Assembly (NCBI RefSeq): GCF_014207255.1
Contig: NZ_JACHCZ010000004.1
Location: 248,001-312,000, forward strand
Origin: Pseudomonas sp. JAI120
GTDB taxonomy: Bacteria > Pseudomonadota > Gammaproteobacteria > Pseudomonadales > Pseudomonadaceae
DNA length: 64,000 bases
Direction of reading: 5' to 3'
The notes below the pieces were generated by a model. It was not told where the DNA came from. It saw only the letters and a list, made by a program, of their open reading frames with translations, and made no database searches. Below, one piece after another: positions 24,569 to 32,308 of this stretch. Made by a program: the position numbers and the translations under genes. Positions within the stretch are counted from its first letter, which is position 1, and every line of letters begins with the position of its first letter.

Positions 24569-25293
24569 CTGAATCCGTACTGGTCACCGGCTCCAGCCGT
24601 GGCATCGGCCGCGCCATTGCCCTGCGCCTGGCCCAGGCCGGGCATGACATCGTGCTGCATTGCCGCAGCGGGCGGGCCGAAGCCTGCGCGGTACAGCTCG
24701 AGATTCAAGCCTTGGGCCGCCAGGCGCGGGTGCTGCAATTCGATGTGGCCGACCGCGCCGCGTGCAAGGAAATCCTTGAAGCCGACGTGGAGCAACACGG
24801 CGCTTATTACGGCGTGGTGCTCAACGCCGGCCTGACCCGCGACGGCGCCTTCCCGGCCTTGTCGGAAGACGATTGGGACGTGGTGATGCGCACCAACCTC
24901 GATGGTTTCTACAACGTGCTGCACCCGGTGATGATGCCGATGATTCGGCGTCGCGCGGCCGGGCGTATCGTCTGCATCACCTCGGTCTCGGGACTGATCG
25001 GCAACCGTGGCCAGGTCAACTACAGCGCCTCCAAGGCCGGCCTGATCGGTGCGGCCAAGGCGTTGGCCGTCGAGCTGGGCAAGCGCAAGATCACCGTCAA
25101 CTGCGTTGCGCCCGGCTTGATCGACACCGCCATGCTGGATGAAAACGTACCAGTGGAAGAACTGATGAAGATGATCCCGGCGCAACGCATGGGCACCCCG
25201 GAAGAAGTCGCCAGTGCGGTGAATTTCCTGATGTCGGCCGAAGCCGGCTATATCACGCGCCAGGTCCTGGCCGTGAATGGAGGCCTGTGCTGA
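24565..25293 (+). CDS. apeQ: 3-oxoacyl-ACP reductase (FabG-like, ApeQ type)
   Basis: A 242-residue short-chain dehydrogenase. The cofactor motif is GSSRGIGRAI, the NAG motif is in VVLNAGLTRDG, the catalytic serine is in ITSVSG and the YxxxK pair in YSASKAG. It reduces the beta-keto group in each extension cycle. The stop overlaps the next ATG (TGATG), while its start shares an ATGA with the dehydratase gene. Confidence 0.9.
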   Translation: MTESVLVTGSSRGIGRAIALRLAQAGHDIVLHCRSGRAEACAVQLEIQALGRQARVLQFDVADRAACKEILEADVEQHGAYYGVVLNAGLTRDGAFPALSEDDWDVVMRTNLDGFYNVLHPVMMPMIRRRAAGRIVCITSVSGLIGNRGQVNYSASKAGLIGAAKALAVELGKRKITVNCVAPGLIDTAMLDENVPVEELMKMIPAQRMGTPEEVASAVNFLMSAEAGYITRQVLAVNGGLC

Positions 25294-26519
25294 TGAAGCG
25301 CGTCGTCGTCACCGGCATGGCCGGCGTGACCTCCCTGGGCAGCGACTGGGACACCATCGCCGCCAACTTTCGCGCCAACCGCAGCGGCATCCGGCGCATG
25401 GACGAGTGGGATCGCTTTACCGAATTGAACACGCGCCTGGCCGGGCCGATCGATGATTTCGTCGTGCCCGCCCACTGGACGCGCAAGCAGCTGCGCAGCA
25501 TGGGCCGCGTCTCGCGCCTGGCGGTATGGGCCGCGGAGCAGGCGTTGCAGGACGCAGGTTTACTCGGTGACGAGTCGATCAAGGACGGGCGCATGGGCGT
25601 CGCTTGCGGTTCATCCACCGGCAGCACCGACGAGATCAAGGCGTTCGGCAATATGCTGCTGAACTCGGTGGCCGAGGGGCTCAATGCCAATTCCTACGTG
25701 CGCATGATGCCGCACACCACGGCGGCGAATATCAGCATTTTCTTTGGCCTCACCGGGCGGCTGATCCCCACGTCCAGCGCGTGCACCAGTGGCAGCCAGG
25801 GCATCGGCTACGCCTATGAGGCGATCAAGTTCGGTCGCCTGCCGTTGATGCTCGCCGGCGGCGCCGAGGAGCTGTGCCCCACCGAAGCCATGGTGTTTGA
25901 TGCGCTCTACGCCACCAGCCTGAAGAACGATGCGCCGCAGACCAGCCCGCGCCCCTACGACAGCGGCCGCGATGGCCTGGTGATCGGCGAAGGCGGCGGC
26001 ATGCTGGTGCTCGAAGAGCTGGACCACGCACTGGCGCGGGGTGCGCATATCCATGCCGAGATCGTCGGCTTTGGCAGCAATGCCGACGGCCAGCACACCA
26101 CCCGCCCGGAACAGAAAACCATGCGCCGCGCCATGGAACTGGCCCTGGAAGATGCGGGCCTGGAGCCTGTCGCCATCGGCTACGTCAACGGCCACGGCAC
26201 CGCCACCGACCAGGGCGACATCGCCGAAACCCAGGCCACCAGCAGCCTGTTCGGCAGCCGCATGCCCATCAGCTCGCAGAAAAGCTTCCTCGGTCACACC
26301 TTGGGCGCCTGCGGGGCGCTGGAGTCATGGTTCAGCATCGAGATGATGAACCGCGACCAGTACGTGCACACCTTCAACCTGGATTCCGTCGACCCGCAAT
26401 GCGGCGCGCTGGATTACCTGCAGGGTGAATTTCGCGAGATGCACCACGACTACGTGATGAACAACAACTTTGCCTTTGGCGGCGTCAATACGTCGCTGAT
26501 TTTCCGCCGCTGGTCCTGA
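25293..26519 (+). CDS. apeR: Beta-ketoacyl-ACP synthase (ApeR type)
   Basis: A 408-residue ketosynthase with Cys164 in PTSSACTSGSQGI and the histidines in NGHGTATDQGD and FLGHTLGACGALES. In APE systems this second ketosynthase acts on its own and is thought to start or assist chain formation. I chose the ATG at 25293, one base into the upstream stop, with GGAGG at nine bases; the GTG two codons earlier is less likely. Confidence 0.88.
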   Translation: MKRVVVTGMAGVTSLGSDWDTIAANFRANRSGIRRMDEWDRFTELNTRLAGPIDDFVVPAHWTRKQLRSMGRVSRLAVWAAEQALQDAGLLGDESIKDGRMGVACGSSTGSTDEIKAFGNMLLNSVAEGLNANSYVRMMPHTTAANISIFFGLTGRLIPTSSACTSGSQGIGYAYEAIKFGRLPLMLAGGAEELCPTEAMVFDALYATSLKNDAPQTSPRPYDSGRDGLVIGEGGGMLVLEELDHALARGAHIHAEIVGFGSNADGQHTTRPEQKTMRRAMELALEDAGLEPVAIGYVNGHGTATDQGDIAETQATSSLFGSRMPISSQKSFLGHTLGACGALESWFSIEMMNRDQYVHTFNLDSVDPQCGALDYLQGEFREMHHDYVMNNNFAFGGVNTSLIFRRWS

Positions 26520-26545
26520 CTTTTTAATCGATTGGAGAATACGGA

Positions 26546-26992
26546 ATGTCTTCCTTGCTACGCGCTACGCTGATCACCCTGGCCCTGCTGACCACCGCCG
26601 GCTGTACCAGCAAACCGGTCCTCAACACCCAGCACGACCTGCCGGCCGATGCCCAGGTCAGTGAAGAGAAAATGAAAACGGTGATCGTCAACGCCCTGCA
26701 AAAACGCGAGTGGACGGTGCAACGCCTGAGCCCGCAGCTGGTGCAGGCCGAGATCACCGTGCGCAACCAGTACTACGCGGCCATCGACATCCGCTACACC
26801 CGCAACAGCTACGCCATCACCTACCGCGACAGCCGCCAGCTGGGCTACAAGGACGGCAAGATCCATCGCAACTACAACCGTTGGGTGAACAATCTGGACA
26901 GCGACATCATGGCGGGATTGCGCAGCAATGGCGTGAGTGGTGAGGCAGGGTCGGCGGCGCAGTTGTTCGAGCAGACGGGCACCTCAAAGTAA
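26546..26992 (+). CDS. Lipoprotein of unknown function at the end of the APE operon
   Basis: A 148-residue lipoprotein with lipobox TTAGC (acylated Cys21). The mature part has alternating Tyr/Arg-rich strands (ITVRNQYYAAIDIRYTRN) and no catalytic motif I recognise. The gap to the previous gene is 26 bases with a good GGAG, so it is probably co-transcribed. A lipoprotein is common at this place in APE clusters; a role in outer-membrane placement of the pigment is only inferred. Confidence 0.7.
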   Translation: MSSLLRATLITLALLTTAGCTSKPVLNTQHDLPADAQVSEEKMKTVIVNALQKREWTVQRLSPQLVQAEITVRNQYYAAIDIRYTRNSYAITYRDSRQLGYKDGKIHRNYNRWVNNLDSDIMAGLRSNGVSGEAGSAAQLFEQTGTSK

Positions 26993-27014
26993 AACCAAAG
27001 CCAGGCATAACCTC

Positions 27015-27160
27015 TGTGGCGAGCGGGCTTGTCGAATCGTCGCACCGCCCGCGTTGGGCTGCGTAGCAGCCCCATTAAGATCACCGCGTTTTTCAGGCAG
27101 ATCACAGCGTCAGATTTGGGGCTGCTGCGCAGCCCAACGCGGGGCAAGCCCGCTCGCCAC
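27015..27160. repeat. Composite REP element with 25-bp inverted arms
   Basis: Starts TGTGGCGAGCGGGCTTG and ends CAAGCCCGCTCGCCAC. Inside, CCGCGTTGGGCTGC...AGCCCC (about 27048-27072) and its complement (about 27118-27142) match at 24 of 25 positions around a 45-base centre. It overlaps the 3' end of the LysR gene and may serve as the end of the APE transcript. Confidence 0.85.
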
Positions 27161-28033
27161 CAATAACTCCACAAACGCCTTCGCCATCGGCGTTTGTGCG
27201 CCTTTGCGCTGCACCAGCCATACCGCCGTCACCGCCTCCTGATCCAGCAAGGTGCGATAGACCACACCATCGATCCGTATCCGTTGATAGGACGCCGGCA
27301 ACACCGACACGCCCAAGCCCGCCGCCACCAAACCGATAATGGTCATCGCCTCCCCCGCTTCCTGGGCGAAGTGCGGGCTGAAGCCGGCATCGCGGGCCAG
27401 GTTCAGCAGTTGGGCATACAGGCCACTGCCGTAAGTGCGCGGGAAAAACACAAACGGCTCCTGCGCCAGTTGCGCCAAGTGCAGGCCGCTCTCGCTGCCC
27501 TCCACCAACGGATGACCGGCATTCAACACAGCGACCAGCGGTTCACGCATCAGCTCGATGACGGTCAATGAATCCGGCAACGGCAACGGGCGCATCAGCC
27601 CAACCTGAATCGACTCATCCACCAGCGATTCGGCCACTTCGGTGCTGCTCATTTCCTGCAGGTTCAGGTGCACGGCCGGGAAGGCCTGGCGAAACGCAAA
27701 GATCGCCTGCGGGATGCTGGAGTTGAACGGCGCCGACGAGGTGAAGCCGATCTTCAACTCGCCCAGTTCACCCAACTGTGCACGGCGGGCCACATCCGCC
27801 GCCTTGTCGACCTGGGCCAGTACCAGCCGCGCCTCGTGCAGGAACAGGCGCCCGGCCTCGCTCAGCTCGACCCGACGATTGGTACGCTCGAATAACCGAG
27901 CGCCCACCTCCTGCTCCAGCGCCTGGATCTGCTGGCTCAGCGGCGGTTGCGAGATGCCCAGCACCTGCGCGGCGCGGCCGAAGTGCAGCTCTTCGGCAAC
28001 GGCGATGAAGTACCGCAGGTGACGTAATTCCAT
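27110..28033 (-). CDS. LysR-family transcriptional regulator (YnfL-like)
   Basis: A 307-residue LTTR with the N-terminal winged helix-turn-helix (HFGRAAQVLGISQPPLSQQI) and a C-terminal effector domain starting near residue 90 (LGELKIGFTSSAPF). It is divergent from an MFS transporter that closely matches E. coli YnfM, whose neighbour is the LysR gene ynfL, so local control of that transporter is likely. The last 14 or so residues (SGLAPRWAAQQPQI) are encoded by the REP element, which seems to have replaced the original stop. Confidence 0.88.
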   Translation of the reverse strand: MELRHLRYFIAVAEELHFGRAAQVLGISQPPLSQQIQALEQEVGARLFERTNRRVELSEAGRLFLHEARLVLAQVDKAADVARRAQLGELGELKIGFTSSAPFNSSIPQAIFAFRQAFPAVHLNLQEMSSTEVAESLVDESIQVGLMRPLPLPDSLTVIELMREPLVAVLNAGHPLVEGSESGLHLAQLAQEPFVFFPRTYGSGLYAQLLNLARDAGFSPHFAQEAGEAMTIIGLVAAGLGVSVLPASYQRIRIDGVVYRTLLDQEAVTAVWLVQRKGAQTPMAKAFVELLVASGLAPRWAAQQPQI

Positions 28034-28085
28034 ACCAGCCTCATTAGGTCGTAAAAGCTATCAAACAGGTCGAACAATATATTGG

Positions 28086-28113
28086 AAAGAATCATTAGCC
28101 AGCTATATTCTTT
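28086..28113. promoter_or_regulatory. Candidate LysR operator in the divergent region
   Basis: AAAGAAT (28086-28092) and ATTCTTT (28107-28113) form a perfect 7-bp inverted repeat 14 bases apart, overlapping TATATT (28104-28109), a plausible -10 for the transporter gene. Confidence 0.4.
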
Positions 28114-28157
28114 TTCACATTGCCGGTCCTGGCACGCCCTTCCTCCCCGAGGTCCCC

Positions 28158-29432
28158 GTGAAATCTGCTGTCGCTCCATACGCTCAAGAAGTCCCACCCA
28201 CCGCACTGGATGAGGTAGTGGCCCAGCTTAACGACGCGTATATCGAAAAAGGCACGCCGATGTTCATGCGCACGGTGCTGGCATTGTTCTCCGGCGGTTT
28301 CGCCACGTTCGCCCTGCTGTATTGCGTGCAACCGATGATGCCGGCACTGTCCCACGAGTTCTCGATCAATGCGGCGCAGAGCAGTCTGATCCTGTCGGTG
28401 TCCACGGCGATGCTGGCGCTGGGTCTACTGATTACCGGGCCGATTTCCGACACCCTGGGGCGCAAGCCGGTGATGGTCGCCGCGTTGTTCTGCGCCGCGC
28501 TGGCGACCATTGCCAGTGGCTTGATGCCGTCCTGGGAAGGGATCCTGCTGATGCGTGCGCTGGTGGGCCTGTCCTTAAGCGGCCTGGCTGCCGTGGCGAT
28601 GACTTACCTGAGCGAAGAGATCCACCCCCAGCACATCGGCCTGGCCATGGGCCTGTACATCGGCGGCAACGCCATCGGGGGCATGAGCGGGCGCCTGATC
28701 ATCGGCGTACTGATCGACTTCGTCAGCTGGCACACCGCAATGCTGATCATCGGCGCCCTGGCGCTGATTGCCGCCACGGTGTTCTGGAAGATCCTTCCCG
28801 AATCGCGCAACTTCCGCGCCAGCAGCCTCAAGCCGCGCAGCCTGGTAGATGGCTTCGTCATGCACTTCAAGGACGCCGGCCTGCCGTGGCTGTTCCTTGA
28901 AGCCTTCCTGCTGATGGGCGCGTTCGTGACGATGTTCAACTACATCGGCTATCGCCTGCTGGCGGACCCGTACGATCTGAGCCAGGCCGTGGTGGGCCTG
29001 CTGTCACTGGTGTACCTCTCGGGCATCTACAGCTCGGCGAAAGTCGGCTCCCTGGCCGACCGCCTCGGCCGCCGCCGCGTGCTGTGGGCCACCATTGTGC
29101 TGATGCTCGCCGGCATGGCCCTGACTCTGTTCACCCCGCTGTGGCTGGTGGTGCCGGGCATGCTGATCTTCACCTTCGGCTTCTTTGGCGCCCACTCGGT
29201 GGCCAGCAGCTGGATCGGGCGCCGCGCAGTGAAAGCCAAGGGGCAGGCGTCGTCGCTGTATCTGTTTTGCTATTATGTGGGATCGAGCATCGCCGGCACC
29301 GCGGGCGGGTTCTTCTGGCACTTCGGTGGATGGAACGGCATCGGCGCTTTTATCGTGGCGCTGTTGATAGGTGCGTTGCTGGTGGCGTTGAAGCTGGCGA
29401 AGTTGCCACCGTTGGGGCGAACAGCAGCTTGA
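28158..29432 (+). CDS. ynfM: MFS transporter YnfM
   Basis: A 424-residue major facilitator superfamily protein with 12 predicted helices. It follows E. coli YnfM closely through landmarks such as FALLYCVQPMMPALS, the A-loop signature GPISDTLGRKPVM, LVGLSLSGLAAVAMTYLSEE, and SVASSWIGRRA. Substrate unknown; drug/proton antiport has been suggested for the family. The GTG start at 28158 sits after GAGG. A tandem pair of terminators follows the stop. Confidence 0.9.
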   Translation: MKSAVAPYAQEVPPTALDEVVAQLNDAYIEKGTPMFMRTVLALFSGGFATFALLYCVQPMMPALSHEFSINAAQSSLILSVSTAMLALGLLITGPISDTLGRKPVMVAALFCAALATIASGLMPSWEGILLMRALVGLSLSGLAAVAMTYLSEEIHPQHIGLAMGLYIGGNAIGGMSGRLIIGVLIDFVSWHTAMLIIGALALIAATVFWKILPESRNFRASSLKPRSLVDGFVMHFKDAGLPWLFLEAFLLMGAFVTMFNYIGYRLLADPYDLSQAVVGLLSLVYLSGIYSSAKVGSLADRLGRRRVLWATIVLMLAGMALTLFTPLWLVVPGMLIFTFGFFGAHSVASSWIGRRAVKAKGQASSLYLFCYYVGSSIAGTAGGFFWHFGGWNGIGAFIVALLIGALLVALKLAKLPPLGRTAA

Positions 29433-29442
29433 AGTACTGCTG

Positions 29443-29468
29443 AAAAAACCGCTTCACAGCGTTTTTTT
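29443..29468 (+). terminator. Rho-independent terminator of ynfM
   Basis: A short hairpin CGCT-TCAC-AGCG flanked by A6 and followed by T7, 11 bases after the ynfM stop. Confidence 0.6.
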
Positions 29469-29504
29469 CGCAACAGGCTTGCGCTTCATCCGTTGACCTC
29501 AAAC

Positions 29505-29536
29505 AAAAACGCCCGGCATAAGCCGGGCGTTTTTTA
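29505..29536. terminator. Bidirectional terminator between ynfM and hemE
   Basis: AAAACGCCCGGC-ATAA-GCCGGGCGTTTTTT: a strong GC-rich stem with T runs on both strands, serving the convergent ynfM and hemE genes. Confidence 0.9.
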
Positions 29537-29547
29537 TTGGGCTGCAA

Positions 29548-30615
29548 TTACTCGTGATACTGCGCCGACAACTCATGCACCGCACGCAGGAACGCGCCGG
29601 CATGCTCCGGGTTCACTTCCGGAGTGATGCCATGGCCGAGGTTGAACACGTGGCCGCTGCCTTTGCCGTAGCTGGCCAGGATGCGACCGACTTCGGTGCG
29701 GATCGCTTCCGGCTTTGCGTACAGCACGGTCGGGTCCATGTTGCCTTGCAGCGCGACCTTGTCACCGACACGACGACGGGCGTCGCCAATGTCACAGGTC
29801 CAGTCCAGGCCCAATGCATCTGCGCCAGCATCGGCGATGCTTTCCAGCCACAGGCCACCGCCCTTGGTGAACATGATGACCGGCACTTTACGGCCTTCGT
29901 GTTCACGGATCAGGCCGCTGACGATCTTGCGCATGTAGGCCAGGGAGAACTCCTGGTACGCCGCCGCCGACAGGTTGCCGCCCCAGGTATCGAAGATCTG
30001 TACGGCTTGCGCACCGGCCATGATCTGCCCGTTGAGGTAGGACGTGACCGACTGGGCCAGCTTGTCCAGCAACAGGTGCATGGCCTGCGGGTTGTCGTAG
30101 AGCATGGCCTTGGTCTTGCGGAAGTCTTTCGACGAGCCGCCTTCGACCATGTAGGTGGCCAGGGTCCATGGGCTGCCGGAGAAGCCGATCAGCGGCACGC
30201 GGCCGTTCAGCTCGCGGCGGATGGTGCTCACGGCGTCCATCACGTAGCCGAGGTCTTTGTGTGGATCGGGGATCGGCAGGGCTTCGATATCGGCCAGGGT
30301 GCTGACGACTTTCTTGAAACGCGGGCCTTCGCCGGTCTCGAAGTACAGGCCTTGGCCCATGGCGTCAGGGATGGTGAGGATGTCGGAGAAGAGGATGGCC
30401 GCGTCCAGTTGAGGGTAGCGGTCCAGTGGCTGCATCGTGACTTCGCAGGCGAACTCCGGGTTCATGCACAGGCTCATGAAGTCACCGGCGTGGGCGCGAC
30501 TGGCGCGGTATTCCGGCAGGTAGCGACCGGCTTGACGCATCATCCACACGGGGGTGACGTCCACGGGTTGCTTGAGCAGGGCACGAAGGAAACGGTCGTT
30601 CTTGAGGGCAGTCAT
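29548..30615 (-). CDS. hemE: Uroporphyrinogen decarboxylase HemE
   Basis: A 355-residue haem-pathway enzyme that removes four carboxyl groups from uroporphyrinogen III to give coproporphyrinogen III. The two family signatures are clear: PVWMMRQAGRYLPEYR near residue 22, with the substrate arginines, and GFSGSPWTLATYMVEG near residue 145; the catalytic aspartate lies in ILFSDIL. Length is normal. The short hairpin CCGCA...TGCGG (30624-30640) lies in its 5' leader. Order hemE-gltD-gltB matches P. aeruginosa. Confidence 0.97.
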   Translation of the reverse strand: MTALKNDRFLRALLKQPVDVTPVWMMRQAGRYLPEYRASRAHAGDFMSLCMNPEFACEVTMQPLDRYPQLDAAILFSDILTIPDAMGQGLYFETGEGPRFKKVVSTLADIEALPIPDPHKDLGYVMDAVSTIRRELNGRVPLIGFSGSPWTLATYMVEGGSSKDFRKTKAMLYDNPQAMHLLLDKLAQSVTSYLNGQIMAGAQAVQIFDTWGGNLSAAAYQEFSLAYMRKIVSGLIREHEGRKVPVIMFTKGGGLWLESIADAGADALGLDWTCDIGDARRRVGDKVALQGNMDPTVLYAKPEAIRTEVGRILASYGKGSGHVFNLGHGITPEVNPEHAGAFLRAVHELSAQYHE

Positions 30616-30738
30616 GTCGGCATCCGCAAAAAAAGTGCGGGCATTTTCTCAGAGCGCGACGCAAAAGGCACGGCAAGAGCGGTGCCTTTTGTCTATCGGG
30701 TTGATTTACGACAATATCTTGAACCTGCGCAAATCAAA

Positions 30739-30827
30739 TGTGGGAGGGGGCTTGCCCCCGATTGCAGTGTGTCAGTCTCAGAATCTGTCACTGAACCACC
30801 GCTATCGGGGGCAAGCCCCCTCCCACA
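30739..30827. repeat. REP doublet between hemE and gltD
   Basis: Inverted TGTGGGAGGGGGCTTGCC...CCCTCCCACA pair; the inner left arm has GATTGCAGTG where most copies have GATAGCGGTG. Confidence 0.9.
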
Positions 30828-30857
30828 TTTTGAGCCCATTTCAACCTGGGATCAGGG

Positions 30858-32276
30858 TTAGACGTTCAGGTAGTCCAGGATCCCTTCGGCGGCATTGCGG
30901 CCTTCGAAGATCGCCGTCACCACCAGGTCAGACCCGCGCACCATGTCGCCACCGGCGAAGATTTTCGGGTTGCTGGTCTGGTGCTTGTACTGGCCTTGTT
31001 CCGGGGCCACGACACGGCCCTGGCTGTCGGTCTGGATCTCGAACTGCTCGAACCACGGCGCCGGGCTTGGACGGAAACCGAAGGCGATGACCACGGCGTC
31101 GGCCGGGATGATCTCTTCGGAGCCCGGGATCGGCTCGGGGCTGCGACGGCCACGGGCGTCCGGTTCGCCGAGACGGGTCTCGACCACCTTCACGCCTTCG
31201 ACGCGGTCTTCGCCAACGATGGCGATCGGCTGGCGGTTGTAGAGGAACTTCACGCCTTCTTCCTTGGCGTTCTTCACCTCTTTGCGCGAACCGGGCATGT
31301 TGGCTTCGTCACGACGATACGCACAGGTCACCGACTTGGCGCCCTGGCGGATCGAGGTACGGTTGCAGTCCATCGCGGTGTCGCCACCGCCGAGTACCAC
31401 GACCTTCTTGCCTTTCATGTCGACGAAGTCTTCCGGCGACTTTTCAAAGCCCAGGTTGCGGTTGACGTTGGCAATCAGGAAATCCAGCGCGTCATATACG
31501 CCCGGCAGGTCTTCACCGGCAAAGCCACCCTTCATGTAGGTGTAGGTGCCCATGCCCATGAACACGGCATCGTATTCGGCGAGCAGTTGCTCCATGGTCA
31601 CGTCTTTGCCGATTTCGGTGTTCAGGCGGAACTCGATGCCCATGCCGGTGAACACTTCACGACGGTTGCTCAGTACGGTTTTTTCCAGCTTGAACTCGGG
31701 GATGCCGAAGGTCAGCAGGCCGCCGATTTCCGGGTTCTTGTCGAACACCACCGGGGTCACGCCACCACGCACCAGCACGTCGGCACAGCCCAGGCCCGCC
31801 GGGCCCGCACCGATGATCGCCACACGCTTGCCGGTCGGCTTGACCTTGGACATGTCCGGACGCCAGCCCATGGCGAACGCGGTGTCGGTGATGTACTTCT
31901 CCACCGAACCGATGGTCACCGCGCCGAAGCCGTCGTTAAGGGTGCACGCGCCCTCGCACAGACGGTCCTGCGGGCACACCCGGCCGCAGACTTCCGGCAG
32001 GGTGTTGGTCTGGTGCGACAGCTCAGCGGCGGCGAGGATGTTGCCCTCGGCCACCAGCTTGAGCCAGTTGGGAATGAAGTTGTGCACCGGGCACTTCCAT
32101 TCGCAATACGGGTTACCGCAACCCAGGCAGCGGTGGGCCTGATCGGCCGAATGCTGGGGTTTGAAGGGCTCGTAGATTTCCACGAACTCTTTCTTGCGTT
32201 GACGCAACAGTTTCTTCTTCGGATCTTTGCGCCCGACATCGATGAACTGGAAGTCGTTATTCAGACGTTCAGCCAT
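30858..32276 (-). CDS. gltD: Glutamate synthase small subunit GltD
   Basis: A 472-residue NADPH-binding FAD subunit of glutamate synthase (GOGAT). The N-terminal ~150 residues hold the cysteine clusters CLGCGNPYCEWKCP and CGRVCPQDRLCEGAC for low-potential Fe-S centres. The FAD motif GAGPAGLGCADVL and the NADPH motif GGGDTAMDC follow. It passes electrons from NADPH to GltB. It lies 32 bases after gltB on the same strand and is certainly co-transcribed. Confidence 0.97.
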   Translation of the reverse strand: MAERLNNDFQFIDVGRKDPKKKLLRQRKKEFVEIYEPFKPQHSADQAHRCLGCGNPYCEWKCPVHNFIPNWLKLVAEGNILAAAELSHQTNTLPEVCGRVCPQDRLCEGACTLNDGFGAVTIGSVEKYITDTAFAMGWRPDMSKVKPTGKRVAIIGAGPAGLGCADVLVRGGVTPVVFDKNPEIGGLLTFGIPEFKLEKTVLSNRREVFTGMGIEFRLNTEIGKDVTMEQLLAEYDAVFMGMGTYTYMKGGFAGEDLPGVYDALDFLIANVNRNLGFEKSPEDFVDMKGKKVVVLGGGDTAMDCNRTSIRQGAKSVTCAYRRDEANMPGSRKEVKNAKEEGVKFLYNRQPIAIVGEDRVEGVKVVETRLGEPDARGRRSPEPIPGSEEIIPADAVVIAFGFRPSPAPWFEQFEIQTDSQGRVVAPEQGQYKHQTSNPKIFAGGDMVRGSDLVVTAIFEGRNAAEGILDYLNV

Positions 32277-32308
32277 GTTAAAACCTCATCAAACTCTTCA
32301 GGCGCATA

